Assembly: GCF_000176515.1 (NCBI RefSeq)
Contig: NZ_ADAQ01000013.1
Span: 955,361 to 1,019,360 of the forward strand
Length of the DNA: 64,000 nucleotides
Source of the DNA: Grimontia hollisae CIP 101886
GTDB lineage: Bacteria; Pseudomonadota; Gammaproteobacteria; Enterobacterales; Vibrionaceae
Direction of reading: 5' to 3'
Shown: positions 28,164-37,569 of the stretch, piece after piece
Layout of the letters: every line of letters begins with the position of its first letter
Numbering within the stretch: the stretch's first letter is position 1
The notes under the pieces: model-generated
The model's database searches: none
What the model saw: only the letters and a program-made list of their open reading frames with translations
Told to the model about the DNA's origin: nothing
Position numbers and translations under genes: made by a program

Positions 28164-30263
28164 ATGAACAATCCCTCCCAAACCAATGAACTTGGTATGA
28201 CACTGGAACAGGCGTTTGAGCATGGTGTTTCGCTCTACCAACATCAAAAAAAGTGTGAAGCCCGAGAGGTGTTCGAGCAAATCCTTTCTCATGCGCCGGA
28301 TGCGTTGCCGGTTCTGCAGGTCTTGGCTGTGTTAGACAGTGAAGACGGAGCCTGGCAGGACGCCCTGAATAAGCTGAATCATGCCCTGTCAGTCGAGCCC
28401 GGCAATGCGTCCATCCTGTTTGACAAAGCCGCGCTATTGGCCCAACACGGCATGAACAGAGAGGCGCTGGACATCGTAGACGCATTGTTAGGCGCAGCGC
28501 CTGACCATCAGGAGTTGCTGGCAATGCGGCAACAACTTACCGCCGCGATCGGCAAACGGGGTGAAAGCCGCCGCACGGCAAAACAGTTCATCCAGACCCG
28601 TGCGCACAAAAATGCGGTGATAGAGGCAGAAGTGCAGGAAACCCTGACGCTTGCCAACCAAATGGTGGCAAGCGGCAACCTGGAGCAAGCGAAACAGCTT
28701 TTTAATGCTGTGATCAGCGTTGCCGGTGATAACCCAGCAGCGCTGCTTGGTCTGGCTAAGCTTTATATCGATGAAGAAAAGTTCGGCCTTGCCCGCCAGA
28801 ACCTGTTGCGCGCCTTCAATGAAGATGATGCTGAAAAAGAAGTTGTGGTGCTTCTTAGCCACAGCGCCATCAAAATAGAAGATTACAAAGCCGCACGAGA
28901 GCATGCCCGGTTTGGCCTTAGCGCCTGGCCAGACGAACCGTTGTTTTGCCGCCTGACCGTACTGAGCTACGAACGGGAAGAAAACTGGCTGGAAGCATAC
29001 CGACAGGCGAAAGCCTTTCTCCGGCGATACCCTGCCGACAGTGATTTGCTGAACAGGCTGGCAACCGCAAGTTTCCTGCTACTGCGTACACGCCACAACT
29101 TTATACCGGCAGCGATTCTGGCGTGCCAGCAGCATATTGAGCAGGCAGCCCGTGTCGCCGATGAGGCAAACAGGTTACGTCTTTCTACCTACCTGGCTGA
29201 AGTGCTCTGGTACAAGGGTGAGGCAAACGCCGCGAAAACCTTGCTGGAAGACTACATTGCCAAGCATCCCGATGATATTGAAGCGGGCTTTAACGTCAGT
29301 TTTGTTTACCGCACCTTGGGCGAATGGGAAAACTATTACCGTGCCAATGAGCTGGGCCTGACCTGCCACCGCCGTCTTCAATACAGCGGCGATATGCCAC
29401 AGTGGAACCTTAGCCGACCAAAAGACGATGTGGTGTTGGTCATGCCAGAGCAAGGCGTCGGGGATGAAATTCTCTACTTCCACAACCTTGGCATGGTGTT
29501 GGAAAACGCAAAGAAAGTGTATGTAGCCTGTGACCCACGTCTTGCCTCTATCTTATACCGCGCCTATCCCGAGGCGGAGATGGTGCCTATCCAGCGTATT
29601 GAAGGCGAAGGTATTCATATCCCAGAAAACGTGATGAACAACATCACGTCATGGGTTGCTGGCGGCAGCCTTGCGGGGATGTGCTACCACCAGTATGGCC
29701 GACACGTCTACCAATCCCGTTATATAAACCTGTCGCAAGAGACCCAAACTCACTGGCATGAAAAGCTGGCTGATATTCGCAGCGCACATCCGGGGAAAAA
29801 ACTGGTTGGTCTCTGTTGGCGAAGCGGGCTTACCGCAGCCACACGTAACATGCATTATCTGGTTGCTGAAGAAGTGGCATATCTGGTGAAACAATGCCCG
29901 GATGCCGTATTTATCAACCTCCAATACGGCGATTGCCGCAAAGAGCTGGGTAAGATTGAGAAACTGTCCGGCGTGCGCATCATACAACTGGATGGGCTGG
30001 ATCTACGCGATGACTTTGAAAGCACCGCCGCCGTTATCAGTGGGCTGGATGCCGTTGTTACCGCAGGTACGGCTGTTCACCGGCTCACCACGGCTGTCGG
30101 CACACCTTGCCACGTTTTCTTTGCTGGAACCGATGACGCAGACTATACACAGCCAGAAGCACTAAACAGCGATAACGAGCTTGGTTATTTCTATCCGCCG
30201 ATGCTGGAGAACAAATATCCTTTGTTGGAATCTATCGCCCGCCATCTCCACTCTAACGACTAA
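28164..30263 (+). CDS. TPR protein with glycosyltransferase-like C-terminal domain
   Basis: 699 residues from ATG 28164; a TTG nine codons upstream is in frame but less likely. The first 400 residues are tandem TPR-like helices (LGLAKLYIDEEKFGLARQNL, REHARFGLSAWPDEPLFC). The rest resembles a GT-B, family 9/41-like glycosyltransferase domain: DVVLVMPEQGVGDEILYF, LVGLCWRSG, NLQYGD and SGLDAVVTAGTAVHRLTTAVG. No signal or membrane segment, so cytoplasmic. It diverges from the core flagellin gene, and TPR-glycosyltransferases beside flagellins often glycosylate flagellin; that role is inferred, and the sugar donor is unknown. Confidence 0.75.
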   Translation: MNNPSQTNELGMTLEQAFEHGVSLYQHQKKCEAREVFEQILSHAPDALPVLQVLAVLDSEDGAWQDALNKLNHALSVEPGNASILFDKAALLAQHGMNREALDIVDALLGAAPDHQELLAMRQQLTAAIGKRGESRRTAKQFIQTRAHKNAVIEAEVQETLTLANQMVASGNLEQAKQLFNAVISVAGDNPAALLGLAKLYIDEEKFGLARQNLLRAFNEDDAEKEVVVLLSHSAIKIEDYKAAREHARFGLSAWPDEPLFCRLTVLSYEREENWLEAYRQAKAFLRRYPADSDLLNRLATASFLLLRTRHNFIPAAILACQQHIEQAARVADEANRLRLSTYLAEVLWYKGEANAAKTLLEDYIAKHPDDIEAGFNVSFVYRTLGEWENYYRANELGLTCHRRLQYSGDMPQWNLSRPKDDVVLVMPEQGVGDEILYFHNLGMVLENAKKVYVACDPRLASILYRAYPEAEMVPIQRIEGEGIHIPENVMNNITSWVAGGSLAGMCYHQYGRHVYQSRYINLSQETQTHWHEKLADIRSAHPGKKLVGLCWRSGLTAATRNMHYLVAEEVAYLVKQCPDAVFINLQYGDCRKELGKIEKLSGVRIIQLDGLDLRDDFESTAAVISGLDAVVTAGTAVHRLTTAVGTPCHVFFAGTDDADYTQPEALNSDNELGYFYPPMLENKYPLLESIARHLHSND

Positions 30264-30278
30264 ACACCCCAAACAAGA

Positions 30279-30309
30279 AAGGTCAGCCGGTGCTGACCTT
30301 CTCTTTTTC
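30279..30309 (+). terminator. Terminator after the TPR protein gene
   Basis: A 9-bp perfect stem (AAGGTCAGC/GCTGACCTT) with a CGGT loop, then CTCTTTTTCTT. The A-rich left flank may let it also serve the converging MFS gene. Confidence 0.85.
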
Positions 30310-30345
30310 TTGTCGATTACTATTACCCGCAACGACTACAGGCAA

Positions 30346-31566
30346 TTAGGCATCTGCGACCCAATCAGCAGGGCATGGCGGGCGTCGGGTTTCTCTTGCC
30401 GACAGCAGCAACAAGCCAAATGCCACCGCGCCGGCAAGCAACATCGCCAACATCACGCTGTGATAGTTATAAAGCTCTGCCACCACGCCAACTGTCATGC
30501 TCGATGCCAGACTGGCAACCATAATCGCGCTGTTGAACAACGTCGTTGCCACCCCCATCTGGTTTGGCATTTTGTTCTGGATAACGACCATACCCAGACT
30601 GGCACTGATACCGACAGCCAGGCCATTCAGCAATTGCAGCGCATACATTTGCCAGAGCGTATCAGCATGAAACAACAGGGTATAAAAGAGGCAAGCGGCT
30701 GCCGCACTTAACACCATCAGGCGCTGTGGTGCCATTTTCGCGGCCCAAAGCCCTGCCAACACCATCACCGGGATTTCGACAAACGCTGCCAGTCCAAGTA
30801 GCTGGCCAGCCACTGCCCCTGCCATTTCAAGCTCTTTGGTGACATACAAAGGAATCGACATCACATACATATTATTGGCCATAAACAGCATAAAAACGGC
30901 ACACAGGTACAAAGGTGCGCCCGGAATCTTATGCCAGGGCTGGCGCATTGCCGACCCATCACTACTTTCTGTCTCATTCAGCTTGGTTGACGGGAACCAT
31001 CGCCAGACAATCAACAGCGAAATCATCATGTTGGCAGCCGCAAACATAAATGCACCGTTAAAACCAAACGCATCGTAAAGAATAAACGCCAGTGGCGGAC
31101 CAATCACCCAGGACAGGGATATCATGGCACGCATCAGCGACACAAACAGGGTACTTTTGTCACCGAGGTTTTTATCCGCAAACTCACGGCCAATCGCAAA
31201 AGTCTGTGGCAACGCTGCCGCCGTAAAGCTGGAAATGAAGATCATCACCGCCAGTGCCAAATAAAAATCCCGAATCACCATAAACAGCATCATAACGACA
31301 ATAAACGCGCTTTGAGCCAATAAGATGATTTGGCGGCGATCCCACCCCACATCGGACAACTTGGCAATACGCTGCGAGACTACAACGCCACTTAGAATGG
31401 AAATGGCCATAAATATCCCCATTTGCAGCGATGACGCATGGAGTCCATCGACAACAAAAATGCCCAATAGGGGATAAAAAAAGCCGCCACTCAGGCCAGC
31501 AAACAAACTGACCAGCAGGTAACACAATGAGGATTTACTGGTTAAAAAACTCACGTAGGTTTTCAT
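30346..31566 (-). CDS. MFS efflux transporter, sugar-efflux (SetA/SetB)-like
   Basis: 406 residues with about twelve membrane segments. The N-terminal half (LLGIFVVDGLHASSLQMGIFMA, RIAKLSDVGWDRRQII, SLMRAMISLSWVIGPPLAF) resembles the sugar efflux transporter family. The substrate cannot be told from sequence. It is divergent from an AraC-type regulator across 187 bases, which suggests that the regulator controls it. Nothing ties it to flagella apart from position. Confidence 0.75.
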   Translation of the reverse strand: MKTYVSFLTSKSSLCYLLVSLFAGLSGGFFYPLLGIFVVDGLHASSLQMGIFMAISILSGVVVSQRIAKLSDVGWDRRQIILLAQSAFIVVMMLFMVIRDFYLALAVMIFISSFTAAALPQTFAIGREFADKNLGDKSTLFVSLMRAMISLSWVIGPPLAFILYDAFGFNGAFMFAAANMMISLLIVWRWFPSTKLNETESSDGSAMRQPWHKIPGAPLYLCAVFMLFMANNMYVMSIPLYVTKELEMAGAVAGQLLGLAAFVEIPVMVLAGLWAAKMAPQRLMVLSAAAACLFYTLLFHADTLWQMYALQLLNGLAVGISASLGMVVIQNKMPNQMGVATTLFNSAIMVASLASSMTVGVVAELYNYHSVMLAMLLAGAVAFGLLLLSARETRRPPCPADWVADA

Positions 31567-31753
31567 TGCTCTCTTCTTACAAAAAATGGGACGGACGGTT
31601 ATATCTCAACAACCCGAAGCTGCAGTTTAAGAACAAATATGCATGCTGTGTGATATCCATCCAGCAACCACTGATACTATTCATTCAACTGCTTCCAAGC
31701 TTCTGACAAACTGGGTAAAACAGTATTAAACTAACATTCAGTGACAGTGCACG

Positions 31754-32641
31754 ATGAAACCCACCATTGAGCGCGTGCAAAAAGATGTCAGCCCTAGCTG
31801 GCATTTTGCCGATTACCCCTGCACACAATCCAACATTGGCATGCAATGTGGCTGGCACTACCATGATGAAATTGAGCTGGTGCTGTATTTCGACCCGCTT
31901 AACGTTTCCCCCGGTAAAATCATCATTGATGACTACATCGGCGAGGCCTCTCACCACCATGCCTATCTCACCGGCCCCGGCTTGCCGCACATGCTGACCC
32001 GTGTCGCGTCTACCGCCACGCCAGAGCGCCCCAGCAGCTCCCATGTACTCTGGCTTGACCAGGCCTGGGTTCAATCCCTGATAACCACGGTTCCGGCACT
32101 GTCCGCCGTCAGCGACATGCTGGCGCGCGCCAACAAAGGGTTGAAACTATCCCAGGCTACATTCTCAGCGTTATACCCATTAATGAAGGGGGCATCGACC
32201 CTGAAACCCGCCGCACAGTTTGTGCGGGTGGTCGACATCCTCGTTTTGCTCAGTGAAGACAAATCCGCGCAAACGCTGACCTCTCGCCCGTTCTGCTTTT
32301 ATGTAGCGAAAGACACACCCATTCTCGATAAACTGGAAAAAGCGCAGCAGTTTATCGCCGGCAATTACCACACGCAAATCTCCGTGCAGGACATCTGCCG
32401 TCATCTTCACATGAGTGAAAGCTCGGTCTACCGGATGTTCGAAAAGCACTTCGCTGACAGCTTCTCCAATCACCTTAAAAACTACCGGCTGGGCAAAGCC
32501 TGTGAGCTGCTGGTTCGCTCAAGAACGCCCGTTTCGGTCGTGGCTGAGCGGGTGGGATTTTCCAATCTGTCGAATTTCAACCGGCAGTTTAAAGCCAGCA
32601 AAGGGATGACGCCGACAGCGTTCAGGGCATTGTTTGGTTAA
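31754..32641 (+). CDS. AraC-family transcriptional regulator
   Basis: 295 residues. The N-terminal half is a cupin-like ligand domain (CGWHYHDEIELVLYF, then HHHAYLTGPGLPH). The C-terminal 100 residues hold two helix-turn-helix motifs (ISVQDICRHLHMSESSVYRMF and VSVVAERVGFSNLSNFNRQF), ending KGMTPTAFR as in AraC/XylS proteins. It is divergent from the MFS gene, its most likely target. The inducer is unknown. Confidence 0.88.
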   Translation: MKPTIERVQKDVSPSWHFADYPCTQSNIGMQCGWHYHDEIELVLYFDPLNVSPGKIIIDDYIGEASHHHAYLTGPGLPHMLTRVASTATPERPSSSHVLWLDQAWVQSLITTVPALSAVSDMLARANKGLKLSQATFSALYPLMKGASTLKPAAQFVRVVDILVLLSEDKSAQTLTSRPFCFYVAKDTPILDKLEKAQQFIAGNYHTQISVQDICRHLHMSESSVYRMFEKHFADSFSNHLKNYRLGKACELLVRSRTPVSVVAERVGFSNLSNFNRQFKASKGMTPTAFRALFG

Positions 32642-32670
32642 GGTGAAAGAGCAGTTTAGAGAGTCAGGAT

Positions 32671-32696
32671 CCTAGGTCCTAGGTCCTAGGTCCTAG
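32671..32696. repeat. Tandem 7-bp repeat CCTAGGT, about 3.7 copies
   Basis: Three perfect CCTAGGT units plus CCTAG lie between the converging ends of the AraC regulator and flgL. Each unit contains the palindrome CCTAGG, so the array can fold on either strand. No flanking target duplication is visible. Confidence 0.9.
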
Positions 32697-32715
32697 AATC
32701 CGGTTGTAGATGGCG

Positions 32716-33912
32716 TTAGATGTAATTAAACAAGGAGAGATCTTTGGTCTTGGCAAATGCCTGCTGAGAGGCCTGCAGCGCCAGCATATTCTCGTTCATG
32801 TCGATCACTGCGGTGGAGTAATCCAAATCCTCCATGGTGCCGAGTGAACGGTTCAGAACCAGTTTGAAGTCTTTATGCATGCTCTCTTGCCTGTCGAGGG
32901 TTGTCAGCCGGGTCCCCACTTCAGAACGCGCCTTGTTGAGGTGCTTGAACGCCGCGGAGAACTGCTCTGTCACCTGATGCAATTCAGCGGTGGCCGACGC
33001 ATCAAATATACTCTCGTAGGAAAGCTCAATGCCTTTTTTGAATGCATCAAACACGTTAAAAGTGTCCTGACGCTCCAGCACAATTCTGTCGCCATCCAGC
33101 ATCTCACCTTCAAAGCTAAGACTCAGGGTTCCCCATTGCACACCGGTTTGCGGATCGTACACCCCACTGCTGACCACATTGCCATCCTGCGTCAGCTCAT
33201 AGGTGGTCTGCCCCGCACCATCCACAGTGAAGCTGACTGCATATTCGGCGTTATCGGTATTGTTGCTGTTTTTCGCCTGCGCCAGCAGCAGCAACGATCC
33301 GCTGTTTAATTCATACTCGGGCTGATAATCGCCAAACGGGTTTTTGATCGTCATAAACACTTCATCACCCGGATCGCTGGTTTGCACTTCGACCGCCGGC
33401 GCAACCTGCGCGGTACGGTGATAGCTGTCCCCGGCATATCGTACATTCAGGGCACCATCACGGTAAAAAGGCTGCTTGCTCGACTGGGTGCCAGAAAACA
33501 GGAAATTGCCCGACTCATCTTTCGCATTGACCAGATTCATAAAGTTGTCGTAAAGGCCTTTCAAGTCCTGGCGGTGCGCCGTACGGTCATCTTCAGACAG
33601 GGAGCCGTTGATCATTTCCATGGTTTTACGCTTGGCGCTGTCAACCAGTTGCTCGGCATCATCAATGGCGATTTCAGCACGGGTCTGGCGGTTTCGTGCC
33701 AGGGTGATGGAATCTACATACTGATCGAGCTGCTTGTCCTGTTGGCGAAAGTTCTGGATATAAATCGACGACACAGGATCGTCCCCGGCCGTCAGCACCC
33801 GCTTACCGGTCGCGAGCTCATCCTGGTTATCCTGCAACTTCACCTGTTGGCGCATCAGGTCATTGGACACTGACTGGTAATTGTGAAAACTGGCAATACG
33901 GCTAATCATCAC
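32716..33912 (-). CDS. flgL: FlgL, hook-filament junction protein (HAP3)
   Basis: 398 residues with flagellin-like ends: SNDLMRQQVKLQDNQDELAT at the N-terminus and DMNENMLALQASQQAFAKTK at the C-terminus. It forms the second adaptor ring between hook and filament. It follows flgK by 8 bases in the flgK-flgL transcript. Confidence 0.96.
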   Translation of the reverse strand: MMISRIASFHNYQSVSNDLMRQQVKLQDNQDELATGKRVLTAGDDPVSSIYIQNFRQQDKQLDQYVDSITLARNRQTRAEIAIDDAEQLVDSAKRKTMEMINGSLSEDDRTAHRQDLKGLYDNFMNLVNAKDESGNFLFSGTQSSKQPFYRDGALNVRYAGDSYHRTAQVAPAVEVQTSDPGDEVFMTIKNPFGDYQPEYELNSGSLLLLAQAKNSNNTDNAEYAVSFTVDGAGQTTYELTQDGNVVSSGVYDPQTGVQWGTLSLSFEGEMLDGDRIVLERQDTFNVFDAFKKGIELSYESIFDASATAELHQVTEQFSAAFKHLNKARSEVGTRLTTLDRQESMHKDFKLVLNRSLGTMEDLDYSTAVIDMNENMLALQASQQAFAKTKDLSLFNYI

Positions 33913-33920
33913 TCAGATCC

Positions 33921-35798
33921 TTATCGGGTTGCATTGAGCAGGGTTTCAAACGTTTCGTTTGCCGCGGTCATGATTCTTGACGATGCCATATAGGCATGCT
34001 GGAATTTCATCATGTTTGCCGCTTCTTCGTCGAGGTTAACCCCGGAAATTTCAGCCACGCGCCCTGCGGCGGCGTCATGCTCAACACGGCTGACATCTTC
34101 AAGCCGTGCAAAGGAGGCTTTCTGCACGCCCAAATCGGTGTTCAACCCTTCATACACATCAATCAGGCTCGAACGGCCACCATCCATCAGTTTCAGGGTT
34201 TGCAGCTTCTGCATCCGGATCAGGTTGCCATTTTCACCATCGGCGGGCAGAAGACTGACGGCAAACACATCTTCCGGCGCAGCCCCGTCTGTCAGCTCAA
34301 AAGTCGTACCATTCACTGTGACCGGCGCTGTTGGCGGATACGCCTGTGGTGCAAGCAGGATATTGCCCTTCATATCCAGCACCGCAAACTGAGTAGCATC
34401 CGGTGAAATAGCAACCTGGAATTCCTGCTGTGCCCCGGGTTGGGTCACTTTCAGATCTCCCTGCCCGGTCAATATCGATTTTGAGCTGATATAGCTTTGG
34501 GCGGCAATTTTTGCCGGGTCTTCCATCGTGACGTGAATCTGGCCAGCACCCTGCCTGACAGGGCGAATGATAACCCGCTCTCCGGCAACCAGCCCCACAT
34601 CGACCTGAATACGCAGGCCATCATAGTTAATCGACGGTGGCGAGCCGGATGGGGTCACCGCTACCGTGTTCTTTTCCGGATCAACCAGGGTGTATTGGCT
34701 GCCATCAAATTTCAGCTGATAATCGCCAATTTTCAGCTGCGCCAAGTCGTCAATATAAACCTTAAGCGCTGCGGTGGAATCTGACGCTTTGACAATACGA
34801 TCCCGGGCAAAATCATCGCTGTTGAAATCAACAAAGATGTTTTCTCCTACCTGCCCCCCAAGATCATAACCTTGCGATTGCAGCTCATTGATTGACATAG
34901 CAAAACCGGCTGCAAGGCGGCCCAATTCATCACGCGCTTGTGCCAGCGTATTGTCACGGAATTCAAACATCGCGCCAAGCCTGCCACGGATGTCGGCATT
35001 ATCGATAGGTTTCAGGGCTTTGCCTTCCACCAGCGCAAGACGGCGTTTCTGGTGATCAGGTGTGCCGGGCACGGTTTGCAGCTCACTGGAGTGCAACCCG
35101 GAAACCAGCGTATGCCCGCTGCCAATAATCACATTGTAAAGCCCGTCATCACGTTGGTTGACGCTCACCTGGGTATACTCTGACAGCTCGTTAATCAGCT
35201 TTTGGTGACGGTCAAGCAGGTCATTGTCTGCCGCCTGGGCTTTCAGAATCGCTTTGTGGATATCCACAATCTCCGCACCGATATCATTCATCCGTTTCAG
35301 GGTGGCATCGATTTCTACCGTGGTATTGGCTTCCTGGGATTGCAGTACATTGTTGATATCATTCAAACCTGCTGCGACAAGGCGGGATTTTTCAAGCACC
35401 ACTTTACGGGCCCCCATATCACTGGGGCTGTCGGCCAATCCTTTTACTGCGCCGTAGAACTCATTCATGTTCTCAGGAATTTTCTTGGCCGCGTGAGACA
35501 TCATGTCATCGAGCATAGTGAGTTGGCTGTTGCGGGTTTGGGCATGTGCCAGTGCCGAGGTGGTGATGTTGTATTCGTTGACCGCAAATTTGTCATAGTT
35601 CCGGCGAACAGCAGCGGCATGGACACCCTGACCCCATTGGTTTGCCGACCAATAGGCAGAGTCGTTGGCTCGCTGCTCAACAGACTGACGGCTATACCCG
35701 TCAGTATTCACGTTTGAGATGTTGTGACCCGTTGTATTCAGCTGCCGCTGTGCTGTCAAAACGCCCTGAGAACCGAGCGTCAGCAGATCAAACCCCAT
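33921..35798 (-). CDS. flgK: FlgK, hook-filament junction protein (HAP1)
   Basis: 625 residues, with N-terminal LLTLGSQGVLTAQRQLNTTG and C-terminal EEAANMMKFQHAYMASSRIM, both family hallmarks. It joins the hook to FlgL and is exported after the FliK/FlhB switch. A sigma-54-type promoter lies about 60 bases upstream. Confidence 0.97.
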   Translation of the reverse strand: MGFDLLTLGSQGVLTAQRQLNTTGHNISNVNTDGYSRQSVEQRANDSAYWSANQWGQGVHAAAVRRNYDKFAVNEYNITTSALAHAQTRNSQLTMLDDMMSHAAKKIPENMNEFYGAVKGLADSPSDMGARKVVLEKSRLVAAGLNDINNVLQSQEANTTVEIDATLKRMNDIGAEIVDIHKAILKAQAADNDLLDRHQKLINELSEYTQVSVNQRDDGLYNVIIGSGHTLVSGLHSSELQTVPGTPDHQKRRLALVEGKALKPIDNADIRGRLGAMFEFRDNTLAQARDELGRLAAGFAMSINELQSQGYDLGGQVGENIFVDFNSDDFARDRIVKASDSTAALKVYIDDLAQLKIGDYQLKFDGSQYTLVDPEKNTVAVTPSGSPPSINYDGLRIQVDVGLVAGERVIIRPVRQGAGQIHVTMEDPAKIAAQSYISSKSILTGQGDLKVTQPGAQQEFQVAISPDATQFAVLDMKGNILLAPQAYPPTAPVTVNGTTFELTDGAAPEDVFAVSLLPADGENGNLIRMQKLQTLKLMDGGRSSLIDVYEGLNTDLGVQKASFARLEDVSRVEHDAAAGRVAEISGVNLDEEAANMMKFQHAYMASSRIMTAANETFETLLNATR

Positions 35799-35854
35799 TA
35801 AGCCCCCGTATGCGCAAACGCATAACTTACGAAATTGTCTATTGAACAGAATAA

Positions 35855-35870
35855 TTCAAGAATCATGCCA
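35855..35870 (-). promoter_or_regulatory. Sigma-54-type promoter of flgKL (TTGAA variant)
   Basis: Minus strand TGGCATG-N4-TTGAA, with the same departure at -12 as the core flagellin and flgA promoters. It lies about 60 bases before the flgK ATG. Confidence 0.6.
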
Positions 35871-36017
35871 TGGCATTTTTATGTTTTATTTCAATAGGAT
35901 ATAAATATAATGAGGTAGAGTGGTGTTGTTTTATACATCACATGGCAAGGGGTTGCCGCAATGCCTGTGCCTGCCGGGAATTGGAAGTTGCCAACACTCA
36001 CAGCTTGGCGAAAAACG

Positions 36018-36476
36018 TCATGAACCGAGCCAGTGCCACAGGCCAAATGAAAAATTGGGTAACAGATCAATACCGGCAAATGACTTCACCAGATACAGGG
36101 ACGTGATCACCACAGAAAACAGTAAAAAACCGCCCAATAGCAGGGCGATAATCCGTCCGGCAAAGGCCGCTTTCTGTTCTGGGCGAGTCAATTCCCGTCG
36201 GTTGCGACCAAACAGGAATACCAGATAATAATTCCAGCCAAAGCCCCCTAACATCGTTCTGAAATCAATCACATGGCGCGCTTTGGCCCGTGTCCCAAAC
36301 CTCAGTTTCAGTTGAAGCAACTGGGCGTCGGTAAATGAGTCAGCAACGTCTTTGGGTGTTTTTTCAAGAAATGCGCGGATAAAAGGATCGCGGCGGATAG
36401 CTCCCCTAGCATGACGGGAGAGGGGCTGTGCTGCAGGCTCTGGCCTGTTGTCCTGGTTGGATTGCTGTTCGGTCAT
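36018..36476 (-). CDS. Small membrane protein of unknown function within the flg cluster
   Basis: 152 residues; I do not recognise a named family. The first 55 residues are polar (Asn/Gln/Pro-rich, then RRDPFIRAFLEKTPKDVADSF). Two hydrophobic stretches follow, a weak one near 75-88 (GWNYYLVFLFG) and a clear one near 107-130 (IIALLLGGFLLFSVVITSLYLV). An AAGGGA ribosome-binding site precedes the ATG. It lies in the same direction between flgJ and flgK, so a role in motility is possible but only suggested by position. Confidence 0.7.
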   Translation of the reverse strand: MTEQQSNQDNRPEPAAQPLSRHARGAIRRDPFIRAFLEKTPKDVADSFTDAQLLQLKLRFGTRAKARHVIDFRTMLGGFGWNYYLVFLFGRNRRELTRPEQKAAFAGRIIALLLGGFLLFSVVITSLYLVKSFAGIDLLPNFSFGLWHWLGS

Positions 36477-36585
36477 TTCCCTTCACTTTCCATTGTCGCC
36501 AAGCGTCGATGATTGCCAGGCTGGCCGGAACCATACGGTCGGGTGCGTTAACAGCGCAACCACTCCTTTACCTACTGCGGTATAT

Positions 36586-37566
36586 TTATTGCGCCATCAT
36601 GCCTTTCACACGGTCAAACACGCTGAGCACTTTGTCAGCATACTGTGGATCAGTCGCATAGCCGGCCTGATGCAAACCCCGGATGAACTGTTCCGGTTCT
36701 GCGGTTTGCTGAAGCGCGGTTGTGTAACGCGGGTTACGGTTCAGAAAGCTGACATAGTCAGCAAAGCTGTCTTCATAGGAAGGATAAGCGCGGAAGGATG
36801 CCATTTCCTGCACCGGGATATCATCATGGAACTCCAGGGTCTGGGTCGCCACCTTGTTTCCTTCCCAGCGCGGATCTGCCTTGATGTTGAAAAGGTTGTG
36901 GCTGGAGCCCCGGGCGTTGGCAATCACTTTCTTGCCCCACCCTGTTTCAAGTGCCGCCTGGGCAATCAAAATAGCCGGGTCAGTACCGAGCGCACGTGCC
37001 GCTTTTTTCGCATAAGGTGTCAGGCGACTGACAAACTCATCAGGGGTTTCAAACGGTTTGCTGCTTTCCACTTTTGGCGCAGCATTCTGTTGAGCCAGCA
37101 TGTGAGGGCTTGGAATCACCGTGTCATCAGAAAGTGGAGACAGCACTTGGTCTGCGGCTTCATCTTCTGTCATGTTCGGTGCGGGGGGCATTGTGGGCTG
37201 CAGGCGAATACGTTCGCTGGCGCTGTTGTTGCCGACATCCATCGGCTCGCTGTTTTGTAACCCTTTAAACTGCTGGATAATCAAATCAGCAAGCCCCAGT
37301 GAGCCTTCACGGGAAAGGGCACTGGAAAGCTGCTCATCCGCCATTTGCTCATAAAATTTTGAAGTGCGGTTATCGATAAGATCCGACTCGAATGCCTCAT
37401 TGGCACTGCGCATCGATTTAAACAGCATTTGCGTAAACAGCGCTTCAAACTGCTCGGCTGCCGCACGCAGAGCATCATCTGATTGCTCACCACTCGCCGC
37501 TTTCTGGCGAAGAACATCCAGTCTGCTGAGATCGTGGATAAATCCAGTGTCTAAAGGTGCTTTCAT
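36586..37566 (-). CDS. flgJ: FlgJ, rod cap and peptidoglycan hydrolase
   Basis: 326 residues with two domains: an N-terminal rod-cap domain (about 1-105; EQFEALFTQMLFKSMRSANEA) and a C-terminal GH73 glucosaminidase domain (about 175-326; AILIAQAALETGWGKKV with likely catalytic Glu207, then NLFNIKAD). It digests the cell wall for rod passage. It sits 3 bases after flgI. Confidence 0.96.
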   Translation of the reverse strand: MKAPLDTGFIHDLSRLDVLRQKAASGEQSDDALRAAAEQFEALFTQMLFKSMRSANEAFESDLIDNRTSKFYEQMADEQLSSALSREGSLGLADLIIQQFKGLQNSEPMDVGNNSASERIRLQPTMPPAPNMTEDEAADQVLSPLSDDTVIPSPHMLAQQNAAPKVESSKPFETPDEFVSRLTPYAKKAARALGTDPAILIAQAALETGWGKKVIANARGSSHNLFNIKADPRWEGNKVATQTLEFHDDIPVQEMASFRAYPSYEDSFADYVSFLNRNPRYTTALQQTAEPEQFIRGLHQAGYATDPQYADKVLSVFDRVKGMMAQ

Positions 37567-37569
37567 GGC

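Noticed and set aside
36448-37260. Open frame of 270 codons on the plus strand
   Set aside because: It is antisense to flgJ, whose domains are fully recognisable.
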